64,000 nucleotides of DNA from an uncultured Clostridia bacterium. Lineage in GTDB: Bacteria; Bacillota; Clostridia; Christensenellales; Aristaeellaceae. Under the pieces are notes generated by a model that saw only the letters and a list, made by a program, of their open reading frames with translations, had not been told where the DNA came from and searched no databases. Below are positions 25,980 to 36,026 of this stretch, one piece after another. How positions within the stretch are numbered: position 1 is the stretch's first letter; the number at the start of each line of letters is the position of its first letter. Location of the stretch: contig CAKUFG010000005.1 in assembly GCA_934647235.1 (NCBI GenBank), positions 1 to 64,000 of the forward strand, read 5' to 3'. The position numbers and the translations under genes are program-made.

Positions 25980-27818
25980 TTATTCTGCGCGTTTTTTCAA
26001 TCGCGGCAGCTCGGTCATGCGCAGCTTGGCGCAGCCGTAGGGAATCAGCCCCATCTCCCGGCTTTCTCCGCAGGGAAGGCTGCTTTCCGGCTTCACCGCC
26101 GGAACCGTATCAAACCCATCCTCCCAGGGCCATGCCGCCGGCGCAAGGCTGGCATGAACGGCCAGCGCCGGGCGCTTGGAGGAAAAGGGCACGTCGTCCA
26201 ACGGGCGCTCCTCCACCGACAGGCAATCATCGGCAAAGCCAAAATTCCAGGCGGATTCAGGATACAGCTCATAATCGCAATACGGGTATTTCCGCTCCAC
26301 GCCGTCGCGGGTATACTCCCGCATGCGGTATTCCGCGTCAATCGGCAGCGAAAACACCAGCGGGCCGTACTCCACCGTTTTCAGCCCCGTAGGACGGCGG
26401 ACAAAGCGCGGCGCATCCGCCATCTCAAGCGTAAGGACCTGCGTCCCCTGCCAGCGTTTGTTCAGACTGATATGCCCCTGGCGGACGCGAGCCCTGCGGC
26501 CGTTGACGCGCACATCCTTCGCCCAGGCAGGAATGCGGATTTTCAGCGCAAAGGACGCGCCCTCCGGACAAGTCACCGTGATCCTGCCCGCCAGACGGAA
26601 GGGATAATCCGTTTCCACGCGGATGCTCGCCGCCTTGCCGGCCAGCTCCGTATCAACGCTTACCGGCAGCAGATGTGCAATGCAGAAGCCGTCCTCCTGC
26701 CTCTGCACGGCGTGAAGCGTCAGCTTGGGCCAACCCTGGTGCATATTGGCGGTGCAGCAGCCATAGTTGGGCTCCAGGCCAAAGAGATGGCTTTCGCCGC
26801 CGTTTGTGTGGAAGTGCGGCCGCCCCGGAAAGGCAATGCAGGCCGCCTGGTTGACCATCTGGTCGTACTGATGCGCCCACATATCATCCGTAAAGGCTGC
26901 AGGCAGCGCATTGAAGGCTGCCTTTTCCAGCCGTTCGGCCCAGACGCCGTCGCCGGTGACGGCATAGCACCACTCGCAGGCATACATCAATTCCACAACA
27001 GCGCACAGCTCGGTACCCTGGGTATTGCTGAGGCCGGAGAGGCATTCATCCCCGGTAAAGGTACCCACCGCCGTGCCGTGATGCGCCTCCAGTTCGCGCC
27101 AAAGGCGCTCGCACACGCCCGACGGCGCTTCCCCAAAGAAGGCGCAGCACAGCGCCTCGTGCTTGAGCATCATGCACAGATTGACAATGTGCGTTTCCTG
27201 CCGCCATTGATTCATGGGGCGCTGCCACAGGGGCGTAAGGGCCGCATAATCCGCGCCCTGCTCGCGCAGCATCCGGCCCAGGTCAAGCATCCACCCTTCC
27301 GGCCGGCGGGCATACAGATGCAGCAGCGGAACAAGCCCCTCAAACCAGCGGAATTTACCCCAATCAAACAGCTGCACCGCGCCTGCCGCCATCAGCTTGT
27401 GCAGGTTTTTCATGGCGCGGTAAAGGGCTTCCTCCACCCGCGCGTCCTTTGTAAACTCGCAGTGCAGCGCCAGCACCTTGCCAATCAGCAGCACGGCCCA
27501 CAGATTATAGGCGGCGCGCTGCTCCGGCGCGCAGGGGCAGATCCAGCCATCCTGCTGCTGACGATCGACAATGCCCTGCACATATCGGTTTGCCCGGTCC
27601 ATCAGCTCCGGATTTTTCAGCAGATGCGCCAGCGGGATAAAGCCGTCCAGCCAGTAGGGCACGCGCTCCCAGCCCTCTCGGCTGCCGCCGATCCACGCGC
27701 TGTCCCTTACATCGGGCCAGATCTTATCCAGATTGCCCGAAAGCCCCGCCGCCTGGATTTCCAGCTGGCGGCGCAGCCAGCCCTCGGGCCTGATTTCACG
27801 ATATAAAAGCTGATTCAT
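25980..27818 (-). CDS. Glycoside hydrolase family 127-like (beta-L-arabinofuranosidase type)
   Basis: The 612-residue enzyme has the (alpha/alpha)6 barrel of GH127/DUF1680. Residues matching the zinc-thiolate site of HypBA1 are present: Glu258 in GDECL, Glu270 and Cys272 in TELC, and Cys354-Cys355 in NYGCCTANMHQG. In HypBA1 a cysteine acts as nucleophile on beta-L-arabinofuranosides. There is no signal peptide, so it works on imported oligosaccharides. It is the last gene of the leftward glycan locus, 5 bp after the GH43-like gene. Related GH families share the fold, so exact specificity is open. Confidence 0.88.
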   Translation of the reverse strand: MNQLLYREIRPEGWLRRQLEIQAAGLSGNLDKIWPDVRDSAWIGGSREGWERVPYWLDGFIPLAHLLKNPELMDRANRYVQGIVDRQQQDGWICPCAPEQRAAYNLWAVLLIGKVLALHCEFTKDARVEEALYRAMKNLHKLMAAGAVQLFDWGKFRWFEGLVPLLHLYARRPEGWMLDLGRMLREQGADYAALTPLWQRPMNQWRQETHIVNLCMMLKHEALCCAFFGEAPSGVCERLWRELEAHHGTAVGTFTGDECLSGLSNTQGTELCAVVELMYACEWCYAVTGDGVWAERLEKAAFNALPAAFTDDMWAHQYDQMVNQAACIAFPGRPHFHTNGGESHLFGLEPNYGCCTANMHQGWPKLTLHAVQRQEDGFCIAHLLPVSVDTELAGKAASIRVETDYPFRLAGRITVTCPEGASFALKIRIPAWAKDVRVNGRRARVRQGHISLNKRWQGTQVLTLEMADAPRFVRRPTGLKTVEYGPLVFSLPIDAEYRMREYTRDGVERKYPYCDYELYPESAWNFGFADDCLSVEERPLDDVPFSSKRPALAVHASLAPAAWPWEDGFDTVPAVKPESSLPCGESREMGLIPYGCAKLRMTELPRLKKRAE

Positions 27819-27823
27819 GCCGT

Positions 27824-30004
27824 TTACGCCTCACGTACCTCCACATATTCAAAGCCCAGGCCGTCGGTGCTGGCGCTGAGGCCCACGCGCCCGGCCGTCA
27901 GGGGCATCGGGTCCGTATATGCCAGCAGCAGGCCGTTTTCGCCCTCCACGGTGATGCGGCTGCCCTGAACGCGCAGGGTCAGCTTCATCCGGCTGCCCCA
28001 TTCCATGCTGATTGGCGTTTCCGCCAGGACGGTCTCGCCGTATGCCTGCCTGCACAGGCAGACGCTCCGCTCCGTCACATGCACGGCATAGGCAAACCGC
28101 GCCGCCGCCACCTGATGCGGGTGCCAGGTTTCCCGGCTGGAGCGCACATAGGCGCTGACGCGCGCCTCCGGGGCGCAGGGCTTGCAGTTGATGATCATGC
28201 GCAGCGCCATATCCCGCCAGCTTTCGCCGTTCCAGCCGCTCCCGCCGTACCATGCCTCGCCGTAGCCCTCTGCCGCCGTAAAGCCGCAGAACTTGCGGTG
28301 CATGCTGTTCTGCTGCTTATGACCGATGATATGCAGGCGGCTGCCGACCGCGTTTTCGCCGTTTTCAATGATGACGGCGGGCGTCAGTTCATCCGCCTCG
28401 GTGCAGTAGATGCGGTCGATGGCCATGGGCGTGATTGCAGCAATGCGCAGCTCGCCGCACCCCTTGGGCAGATCGATTCTGCCGAAATAACGCTTTTCCA
28501 GGCCGTCCTCTGCCTGCGCGCCGTTGGGCTCAGCCGCCATTTCAACGCCGTTGACGGACAGCCTCGCCGTCCCTTCCGCCCGCAGCGTCATCGCCAGATG
28601 GTACTGTCCATCCTTCCAGACATTGACGGCATACGCAGCCGTATCGCCGGCCTGCAGCGCCATCGCGCCGCAGCCGCGCTCGCCCTCCGCCGTGCCCATC
28701 GGCGCGCCCGGATGATGCACCGCGTCAAACGCGCCGGGCACAGCCTTGGGCGTCTGACCGTCGGCGCTGCCCTGGGCCACATCGGAAAAGCCGATAAACG
28801 AGGGCGTGCAGCCCTGCCCTGCGCCGATCCTGCCGCCGCCAAGCCCCGTGCGCTTTTTCAGAAACTCCATGCCGCTGACGTACAGCGCCAGCATCCCCCC
28901 GCACAGGCTGACCTTGATGGTAACCAGCGCGTCCATGGCCACGTTCTGCGGGAAAACGCCCTGCTCGCCGGTAGACAGCACCCAGCTGCGATCCTTGCGC
29001 AGCGTCAGCGCTGCACCGGAGAAGAACACGCTGCCCGCATCCTGCGTCAGGCGAACGTTGATCTCCGCCGTATAGGTGTCGCCCGCTTCTATCGGAAGCG
29101 CGCCGTCCATCAGACCCTCGCCATTGCGGCTGACGCACACGGGCTGGCGCGGCGCAGGCTGACGCCACCAGGTGGCGTTTGTATACATGCGGTCGCCGTT
29201 GAAGAACAGCCGGTCCATGCACAGGGAACGATACAGCGGGTTGTTGTATTCGCCGATCACGTTCTTGTGATAGACGATATACATGCTGTCCATATCAGGG
29301 CCGACGCAGGTAGAGGAATGGCCCAGGCCGTGGTACTCATCGCGGGTTTCCAGCAGCAGCACCCCGTCGCGCAGCCTGCGGTAGCCGCGATCGGGCCCTT
29401 CGTGGGATACGGTGTAATCCACATGATAGCCCCGGCAGCAGACATGATTGCCCGTATCGGTCAGAAAATAGCGGCCGTCCCGCTTGATCACCTGCGGGCC
29501 CTCCGTCCAGTGCCCCAGAAAGCTGGCCGGAATGACCTGGCTGCGCACGTCGATCTGGCCGGGATCAGGCATTTCATGCACGCGGATGCCCTGCATGCTT
29601 GCCCGATAGAACCAGCTTCGGCCGTCGTCATCCACAAACAGGCTGCCGTCAATGCCGACGCCCAGATTGTCGCTGACCACCCTGAAGGGGCCCAGCGGGC
29701 TGTCCGCCGTCAGCAGATAGTGCCCGCTGCCCCTGGGCGATGTGACCATCCAGAACCTGCCCGCATTGTAGGCCACCTCCGGAGCATACGCGCCGGCGGT
29801 GCAGGGCTCCACGCACACGAAGCCGTAATAATCAAAATGCAGCATATCCTCGCTGACCCAGCACTTGATGCCCGGCTGCTGGCTATGGCTGGAGCAGTAA
29901 AGATAAAACCTGCCGTCATGGCGCATCAGGAAGGGATCGCCGATCTCCCGGCCTTCCCACAGATCGGTGAGCGCATAGGGATTGCGCACAGTGTCGGTGC
30001 TCAC
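27824..30004 (-). CDS. Cytoplasmic GH43-like glycosidase with C-terminal beta-sandwich domains
   Basis: The 726-residue protein begins with a five-bladed propeller of the GH43 type: Asp in EIGDPFLM (about 23), Asp in VGIDGSLF (about 119) and Glu in HWTEGPQV (about 168) form the expected catalytic set. About 300-726 holds concanavalin-like and other beta-sandwich modules. There is no signal peptide. I chose GTG 30004 because AGGAGG lies 6 nt before it; the ATG at 30010 directly abuts the SD. GH43 enzymes commonly cut arabinofuranosyl or xylosyl links. A related secreted enzyme lies in the same locus. Confidence 0.82.
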   Translation of the reverse strand: MSTDTVRNPYALTDLWEGREIGDPFLMRHDGRFYLYCSSHSQQPGIKCWVSEDMLHFDYYGFVCVEPCTAGAYAPEVAYNAGRFWMVTSPRGSGHYLLTADSPLGPFRVVSDNLGVGIDGSLFVDDDGRSWFYRASMQGIRVHEMPDPGQIDVRSQVIPASFLGHWTEGPQVIKRDGRYFLTDTGNHVCCRGYHVDYTVSHEGPDRGYRRLRDGVLLLETRDEYHGLGHSSTCVGPDMDSMYIVYHKNVIGEYNNPLYRSLCMDRLFFNGDRMYTNATWWRQPAPRQPVCVSRNGEGLMDGALPIEAGDTYTAEINVRLTQDAGSVFFSGAALTLRKDRSWVLSTGEQGVFPQNVAMDALVTIKVSLCGGMLALYVSGMEFLKKRTGLGGGRIGAGQGCTPSFIGFSDVAQGSADGQTPKAVPGAFDAVHHPGAPMGTAEGERGCGAMALQAGDTAAYAVNVWKDGQYHLAMTLRAEGTARLSVNGVEMAAEPNGAQAEDGLEKRYFGRIDLPKGCGELRIAAITPMAIDRIYCTEADELTPAVIIENGENAVGSRLHIIGHKQQNSMHRKFCGFTAAEGYGEAWYGGSGWNGESWRDMALRMIINCKPCAPEARVSAYVRSSRETWHPHQVAAARFAYAVHVTERSVCLCRQAYGETVLAETPISMEWGSRMKLTLRVQGSRITVEGENGLLLAYTDPMPLTAGRVGLSASTDGLGFEYVEVREA

Positions 30005-30025
30005 AGGCATCCTCCTTTTTTACAG

Positions 30026-30068
30026 AAAAAGCGCGGGCAGGCCTCGCGGATACGAAGTCTGTCCGCGC
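30026..30068 (-). terminator. Hairpin with U tract inside the glycan operon
   Basis: On the minus strand GCGCGGACAG pairs imperfectly with CTGCCCGCGC and is followed by TTTTT, between the GH2 stop and the GH43 SD. It may partly terminate or process the transcript. Confidence 0.4.
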
Positions 30069-30078
30069 ATCAGAAGCA

Positions 30079-31833
30079 TCAGCGCTGCAGATTGATGCGG
30101 CGAATCTCATCCAGATTCACCTTGGGGTTGCGGTCCATATCCAGCAGGCCGTTGACCTCCTGGAATACGTCGGTCAGCTGGGTATAGCAATAGCCCACAA
30201 AGCCCGGCATGTGCTTGAACGCCTGGGTGATGGCCTCAAAGCGCTTGAGGAAGCCGGCCTCATCCTGAGCCGCGCCGTTATAGCCCCAGTTGCCGTCGCC
30301 GGAATCCTTGGCCATGGCGATGCCGCCGTACTCGGTCAGCAGCATGGGCTTGCCGCGATGATCGTACCCGCAGGCCGTCACGATGCGTCCGGCCCCCGGA
30401 TTGCCGCTGCAGATGGTATCCACGCTGCCGTATTCGGGGCTGAGCTGCTCGGGCCAGGCGGTGTAATCGTGCACAGTAAGCAGATCGGTCGCGGCCTGCT
30501 CCCAGCCGTCGTTGCCCGATACAATGCGCGTGCCGTCCAGGCTGTGGGCCAGGTGATAGAGCGCGTCGGCCAGCTCCTGGGCCTCCTTCTGGGTCTGGAT
30601 ATAGGGCACGCCCCAGCTTTCATTGAGAACTGCCCAGGCGATCAGGCAGGGATGGTTATAATCGCGCCTGATGGCCTCGGAAAGGTCGCGCATCATATTG
30701 CGCTTTTCGCTGTCGCGCAGCCAGTAGGCGCTGGGCAGCTCGCCCCACACCAGCAGGCCCAGCTTGTCGGCCCAGTACAGATACCGGGGATCCTCAAACT
30801 TCTGGTGCTTGCGCGCGCCGTTATAGCCCATGGCGCGGGTAAGCTCCACGTCCCGGCGCAGCGCATCGTCGCTGGGGGCGGTCAGCAGGCCGTCGGGCCA
30901 GTAGCCCTGATCCAGGATCAGCCGCTGATACAGCACATGGTTGTTCAGCAGCACCTTGCCGTTGACAACCTCCACCTTGCGCATGCCAAAGTAGGTATCC
31001 ACTTTGTCCTGCACCCTGCCGTCCACAATGGTCTCGATGGTCAGGTCGTACAGCTTGGGATCGTGGGGCCACCACATGTAGAAGCCCTCCAGGCGTTCGT
31101 TGTGGCACAGGAACAATTCGGTCTGCACGCAGCGATCCGAAAGCACCCTGACCTCGCTGGCGGCCACCGGGCTGCCGTTAAAGGCGGCGGTCAGCCGGAT
31201 GCTCGCATTCCTGGGCAGCTCGTTAAGGTAAACCTCCACCTTCACGCTGGCGCGCTCCAGGCAGGGGGTCAGGCGGAAATCCACGGGATAGTACTCCCCC
31301 ACGCCCTCCAGCCAAACGCTTTGCCAGATGCCCGTCACAGGGGTATACCAGCACTCAAAGGGCTCGGGACGGAAGCTCTGCTTGCCGCGGGGCTGATCAG
31401 GCTCCAGGCGGTCCTCCGCGCGGACGGTCAGCGTGTACTCGCCGCCGGGCACGGTCAGGTCGGTCACATCAAAGGTAAAGGGGGTGTAGCCGCCCTCATG
31501 ACCGCCCAGATACTGGCCGTCCAGCCATACATCGGCAATATAATCCACCGCGCCGAAGTGCAGCAGCCGGCGGGCCGTCATGGCTTCGGGCACGTTTACC
31601 TTGCGGCTGTACCACACCACGTCGCAGTGCTCCAGGCTGTGAATGCCGGAAAGCTTGCTCTGATAGCAGAAGGGCACCTCGATTCTATGGGTTGCGGGCA
31701 GCTTGCGATACCACTTGTCCTTACGTCCCACCTTATCGTGATCAAAGGCGAAATCCCACTGGCCGTTCAGGGGGCACCATACTCCGCGCACCCGGTCCGG
31801 GCGGGGATAATCCAGGCGAAGGGCTTCATTCAT
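30079..31833 (-). CDS. Glycoside hydrolase family 2 protein
   Basis: The 584-residue enzyme has the GH2 order: N-terminal sugar-binding jelly roll (GQWDFAFDHDKVG, VWLDGQYLGGHEGGYTPFTF), an Ig-like domain, then a TIM barrel. Predicted acid/base Glu405 lies in AVLNESW and nucleophile Glu501 in LLTEYGG. It is shorter than LacZ, closer to beta-glucuronidase or small beta-galactosidase types. There is no signal peptide, so it acts on imported oligosaccharides. The exact sugar cannot be set. GGAGG lies 10 nt before ATG, and the ArsR-type gene is 28 bp upstream. Confidence 0.88.
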   Translation of the reverse strand: MNEALRLDYPRPDRVRGVWCPLNGQWDFAFDHDKVGRKDKWYRKLPATHRIEVPFCYQSKLSGIHSLEHCDVVWYSRKVNVPEAMTARRLLHFGAVDYIADVWLDGQYLGGHEGGYTPFTFDVTDLTVPGGEYTLTVRAEDRLEPDQPRGKQSFRPEPFECWYTPVTGIWQSVWLEGVGEYYPVDFRLTPCLERASVKVEVYLNELPRNASIRLTAAFNGSPVAASEVRVLSDRCVQTELFLCHNERLEGFYMWWPHDPKLYDLTIETIVDGRVQDKVDTYFGMRKVEVVNGKVLLNNHVLYQRLILDQGYWPDGLLTAPSDDALRRDVELTRAMGYNGARKHQKFEDPRYLYWADKLGLLVWGELPSAYWLRDSEKRNMMRDLSEAIRRDYNHPCLIAWAVLNESWGVPYIQTQKEAQELADALYHLAHSLDGTRIVSGNDGWEQAATDLLTVHDYTAWPEQLSPEYGSVDTICSGNPGAGRIVTACGYDHRGKPMLLTEYGGIAMAKDSGDGNWGYNGAAQDEAGFLKRFEAITQAFKHMPGFVGYCYTQLTDVFQEVNGLLDMDRNPKVNLDEIRRINLQR

Positions 31834-31861
31834 GGCTTGCGTTCCTCCAATGCTTTTTGAA

Positions 31862-32794
31862 TCATGTATTCTTTTCCGTGCAGTCCAGCCGCATCACGAC
31901 GGACTGCTTATGATCGCCAAATTGTTCTCCAAACAGGTTGATGCCGCCCTGGTGCACAGCATCTGGCTTTACTCCGATGCGCACCGCAATGTAGGGCTTT
32001 GCATCCAGCTTCAGATCCGCCAGCGTCACATCCGACAGCCGCTGCTCATCCAGCCAGCAGCCGTCCTCCTCTACCCGCCAGCATTTGAGCATGCCGTACT
32101 GGGTGGAGGAGGGCAGCCACCATTCCGGGGTAAGCCGCCCCTGCCTGCCGCCGAAATCCCCCGGACAGCACCATGTGCCCAGCTCCACGCCGTTGACGCT
32201 GACGGTAATATCGCTGGGCCAGTCCTTGCGGTAGTTGGGGGCCTCCGAGCAGGCCTCAAAGGAAATGGCCAGGCACTTCACGCGATATTCCCTGAGGGCA
32301 TCGGCGGAAAAGCGGTATTCCACAAAGCCGTGCTGGAACCACAGCAGCTGGGCTTCAAACCGGGCCGGATCGCAGAAGGTGGCCGGGTTGTCGTTTTCGC
32401 CCAGGTTTCTCTCGCTGCTGAGCAGCCCGCAGGTGGGGGCCACGTCAAAATCCGAATACGCGCCGATGGGCATATTGTAAAAGAAGGTTTCCATTTCGCG
32501 CTTGGCCAGGTGCGCCAGGTGGATGGAAATGTTGTCTTTCTTTCGGCTGCACAGCTTGGCCACGCCGCGCACGCCGTTCTGGCGCTCCGTGCGGATCAGA
32601 TCGGCCTCCTCCAGCACCACAATGCTGTTGGACACGGTGGAAATGGGCATATCCAGCCGCTGGGACAGCTCCAGCACGTTCATGCTGCGCTCATCCAGCA
32701 GCTGCAGGATTTTCAGCCGCAGCTCGCTGGACAGGGCGTGGGCTACCTGCTGCAGCTTCTGCGGATCCGCCAGGCTCAGATCCATATGCTTCAT
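31862..32794 (-). CDS. ArsR-type winged-helix regulator with a large C-terminal beta-rich domain
   Basis: The 310-residue protein has an ArsR/HTH_20 winged helix at about 12-85 (SSELRLKILQLLDERSMNVL, LDMPISTVSNSI). The rest (about 95-310) is rich in Trp, Tyr and Cys and reads like a beta-sandwich (SVNGVELGTWCCPGDFGG, EWWLPSSTQYG); it may bind the carbohydrate inducer. No ArsR metal site (CxC in the DNA helix) is seen. It lies inside the glycan operon between two glycosidase genes, so it probably regulates this locus. GGAGAG precedes the ATG. The sensor role is inference. Confidence 0.75.
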   Translation of the reverse strand: MKHMDLSLADPQKLQQVAHALSSELRLKILQLLDERSMNVLELSQRLDMPISTVSNSIVVLEEADLIRTERQNGVRGVAKLCSRKKDNISIHLAHLAKREMETFFYNMPIGAYSDFDVAPTCGLLSSERNLGENDNPATFCDPARFEAQLLWFQHGFVEYRFSADALREYRVKCLAISFEACSEAPNYRKDWPSDITVSVNGVELGTWCCPGDFGGRQGRLTPEWWLPSSTQYGMLKCWRVEEDGCWLDEQRLSDVTLADLKLDAKPYIAVRIGVKPDAVHQGGINLFGEQFGDHKQSVVMRLDCTEKNT

Positions 32795-32831
32795 CGCTTG
32801 TTCTCTCCATTCAAAGGCTTCGCATTGCGTG

Positions 32832-35126
32832 TTACTCCAAGGGCGCAGCGCTGCAGCTCAGCACGGTCAGCTCCTTCCCCGTGGAGAAGAAGCCGTACAT
32901 GCCATGGGTCAGCGGCTTTGCATCCGTCATGGATACCAGCGGCTTTTCCTCGCCCGGCAGATAAACATCCACCTGGCTGCCCCGCACCTCGATGTGCAGG
33001 CTGCCCGTTTCTGCCTCCGTCCAGGCCTTAACGCCTTCAAAATCGCTGCTCCCCACCTGACCGTAGCGCGAGCGCTTGAGCGTTACGCCGCGCTCGGACA
33101 CCACAATGCCATAGCCAAAGTAGCTGTCCTCCACCTGCGCGTCATAGAACGACACATCCGTCGCGCGCAGCAGGATGCCGCTGGCGCCGTTTCCGGCCTT
33201 GGGAATCCGGAAGGTTACATCCAATGCGTAATCAGTATACCCTTCCTTGCCGAACAGCGCAAACCCTTTTTTGTTGGCCGGAATGCGCAGCACGCCCTCG
33301 GTGGGCTTCATGATAAAGTTACCGTAGGTGATAAAGCGCTCGCGCTGCGCCTTGGCGGTGAAGTCAAACGCCATGGCTTCCACCGGCTCATAGGCAAAGG
33401 CGCTGACGCGGTTGAGCAGCACGTCCTCCGCTGTGATGGTCAGGATGTGATCGCCGGCAGGCAGCGCCGCAGCGGCCGTTGTAAAAGTGAAGGTTTTTCC
33501 GCGCCCATTGAACTCCGGCACAGCGCCCGTCCAAATGTTTTCGCCATCCAGGGCGATAGACACGCGCTTGCCCGCGTCGCTCCTGCGCACCAGCAGATCA
33601 AAGCAGTATTGTCCCGCCCGGGCGATGCGCACGTTATAATCCGCCGTACCCAGCAAGGGGGCCTGCTCCTCCTGCGTGCCGAAATCCTGCAGGGTAAGCC
33701 CGGCAGCATTGACGGCATGGCGGGCGCTGAACCCGCCGGGCAGGAGCTTGAGCGCCGTATTGTCCGAAGAACCCAGCGCCTCGGCCGTGCAGGCCATGTA
33801 GGAGTAGGTTACCTTATCCGCCTTCAACGCGCCGATGCGGGCTGCGCTGTACCACGCCCCCTTGCGGGTGAGCACGCGCATGTCGTCAATATAGAGATAG
33901 AGAAGCTCCGGCGTGTTTTCCACGCGCAGCGTATGCAGGCAGTCCATCGGGCCAATCTCGGGCAGCTTTTGAGAATCAACCTTTTTGCCGTCTGCCAGCA
34001 GGGTAATCCTGTTCTGCTCCACTGTGACGGTCACATCTATGCCGTTCTTCTGGCCAATCAGCAGCGCCGCCGTGCCGCCGTTCAGGGTGAAGCTCCACTC
34101 CTGGGTAAACAGGGGCGCTTGGACAAGCTCGGCAAAGTACCCCGTTTCCGACTCGGCAAAGCTGTGCAGGTCTGCCGCCGCATCGCCGTAAACATCCGGC
34201 ATGGCAGGCACGGGCATGGGCGAATTGCTGGGGCCGGAGGTATACAGCAGCCCGTTGTTGGTGAACAGCCTGTCCAGGTTATACAGCCGCGCCGGGCCGG
34301 TCAGGCTTACCAGGGAATGATAGGCCGTGTACATGCTGTCCAGGTCGGGGCCGATTACATTAGAGGAATGCCCCAGACCCTTAAAATCATCCCCGTAGAC
34401 GGAGTTGATCAGCAGCGTGGCGTCCTCCCGCTGGGCAAAGCTGCCCCTGGGGCCGCCCTTGCGGGAGGCAAAGCTCACCTGATAGCCTGTGGAGCACACA
34501 TGGTTGCCGGTGAAGGTCAGATAATACCAATCGCCCCGGCGGAGAAGCCCCGGCCCCTCCGTCCAGTGCCTGAGCGTCGCGCCCGTGGTGGATACCGTCC
34601 GGCCGGGCAGCAGGGTTTGCTCATCCAGCATAGCGGATTTGATCACCCAGTTGTCCGGGAAAAGCATCATCAGCTGCCCATCGTCGGTCTTGAAAAAGGA
34701 GCCGTCGATGCAATGGCCAAAGTTGCCCGTAATCAGTTCAAAGGGGCCCAGCGGCGAATCGCTTCTGAGGATATAGTGCCCCGCGCCGCGGGGAGATGTG
34801 ATCATATAAAAGCTGCCGCGCCAATAAACAACCTCGGGCGCGTAGGCAAAATCCACATCCCGGCCCTGGGTGCAGTAGCCCGCATAGGTCCAGTGAACAA
34901 GATCACGGGAGGTATAGACGCGCACGCGCTCCTCGCAGGTGGAAGGGTACAGATAGTACATGCCGTTCCAGCGCAGCACAAAGGGATCGCCGATGCCGTA
35001 ATCATCCGCAACCCGGTCGATGGGCGGATATTGCCCCTCGATGGTCATGGGGTTGGTATATTCCTCTGCGGCGGCAGCGCTGCTGCCAAGCAGAAGCATA
35101 AGGAGTGTCAGAATCAGCCATTTCAT
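32832..35126 (-). CDS. Secreted GH43-like glycosidase with C-terminal beta-sandwich domains
   Basis: The 764-residue protein starts with a signal peptide (MKWLILTLLMLLLGSSAAAA, cut near residue 20). A GH43-type propeller follows with Asp47 (GIGDPF), Asp141 (CIDGSFF) and Glu190 (HWTEGPG). After about residue 320 there are two or more beta-sandwich modules, probably carbohydrate-binding, including a laminin-G-like C-terminus. Its propeller resembles the cytoplasmic GH43-like protein of the same locus (shared HYIL/HYLL and ADSPLGPF-like stretches), so the two likely arose by duplication and act outside and inside the cell. No cell-wall anchor is visible. Confidence 0.85.
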   Translation of the reverse strand: MKWLILTLLMLLLGSSAAAAEEYTNPMTIEGQYPPIDRVADDYGIGDPFVLRWNGMYYLYPSTCEERVRVYTSRDLVHWTYAGYCTQGRDVDFAYAPEVVYWRGSFYMITSPRGAGHYILRSDSPLGPFELITGNFGHCIDGSFFKTDDGQLMMLFPDNWVIKSAMLDEQTLLPGRTVSTTGATLRHWTEGPGLLRRGDWYYLTFTGNHVCSTGYQVSFASRKGGPRGSFAQREDATLLINSVYGDDFKGLGHSSNVIGPDLDSMYTAYHSLVSLTGPARLYNLDRLFTNNGLLYTSGPSNSPMPVPAMPDVYGDAAADLHSFAESETGYFAELVQAPLFTQEWSFTLNGGTAALLIGQKNGIDVTVTVEQNRITLLADGKKVDSQKLPEIGPMDCLHTLRVENTPELLYLYIDDMRVLTRKGAWYSAARIGALKADKVTYSYMACTAEALGSSDNTALKLLPGGFSARHAVNAAGLTLQDFGTQEEQAPLLGTADYNVRIARAGQYCFDLLVRRSDAGKRVSIALDGENIWTGAVPEFNGRGKTFTFTTAAAALPAGDHILTITAEDVLLNRVSAFAYEPVEAMAFDFTAKAQRERFITYGNFIMKPTEGVLRIPANKKGFALFGKEGYTDYALDVTFRIPKAGNGASGILLRATDVSFYDAQVEDSYFGYGIVVSERGVTLKRSRYGQVGSSDFEGVKAWTEAETGSLHIEVRGSQVDVYLPGEEKPLVSMTDAKPLTHGMYGFFSTGKELTVLSCSAAPLE

Positions 35127-35162
35127 CGGCTCCGGCCTCCTGTCGAATTCATAATCAGGGCA

Positions 35163-36026
35163 TCACTTGATGCCGGAATGCGCCATGGTGTTCATCACCT
35201 TGCTCTGGCAAAGGATGAACAATACCAGATTGGGCAGGAACATAATCAGCGATGCGGCCGCCGCCACGCCCTGACCGGCCACCGCATTGGTGTTGCTGGC
35301 AAGGGTGTTCATATAAAAGGTCAGCGTGCGCATGCTTTCTTTGCTTGTGTACATGGCGGAGGTTTCCGTGTTGCTCCACACGGACTGGAACGCAAGAATT
35401 GCCACCGTCGCCAGAGCGGGCCTGATCATGGGCAGGATGATGCGATAGTACACCTTGAAATAGCCCGCGCCATCCACAATGGCGGCTTCAATCAGGGAAT
35501 CAGGCACCTGATCGGTAAACTGCTTGACCAGGAACATGCCCACTGGCATGGCCACAAGGGGCAGGATATGGGCAAAGTAGGTATTGATCATGCCCAGCTT
35601 ATCCACCAGCAGATAGCGGGGAATAATCACCGCCACGGGCACAAACATCATAGCCAGGTTGTTGATTTCCATCAGCGCGGATTTGCCCCGGAAGCGCAGC
35701 TTGCTCAGCGCAAAGGCCGCCATGGAGGACATTGCCATGGAGAGGAGCACCACGGATACCGTAGCCACCAGGCTGTTGAAGATATAGCGGCTGATGGAAA
35801 TGCCGCCCGCGCTGGCCTGGCGCGCCAACCGGGTAAAATTGTCCGTTACCGGGTTTTCCACCAGGAACCTGGGCGGGAAGGCAAACAGCTCGTCAATGGG
35901 CTTGAAGGCATGATTGATGATGAACACTATGGGGATGGCCATAAAGATCGCAAGCGGAACAAGCACCAGATACATGGGAATCTGGTTCGGATGGAAACGA
36001 TCCGGGTTGAAATGCGTCCTGCGCAT
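35163..36026 (-). CDS. ABC sugar transporter permease (MalG-type), distal
   Basis: The 287-residue protein has six membrane segments and the EAA loop EAAIVDGA (180-187), and ends in KVMNTMAHSGIK. The start was set at ATG 36026 because AAAGGTGG lies 8 nt upstream; the upstream GTG (36038) overlaps that SD. It follows the second binding-protein gene after a 175-bp spacer. It is one of two MalG-type subunits in the locus, giving two MalF plus two MalG in all. Confidence 0.9.
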   Translation of the reverse strand: MRRTHFNPDRFHPNQIPMYLVLVPLAIFMAIPIVFIINHAFKPIDELFAFPPRFLVENPVTDNFTRLARQASAGGISISRYIFNSLVATVSVVLLSMAMSSMAAFALSKLRFRGKSALMEINNLAMMFVPVAVIIPRYLLVDKLGMINTYFAHILPLVAMPVGMFLVKQFTDQVPDSLIEAAIVDGAGYFKVYYRIILPMIRPALATVAILAFQSVWSNTETSAMYTSKESMRTLTFYMNTLASNTNAVAGQGVAAAASLIMFLPNLVLFILCQSKVMNTMAHSGIK

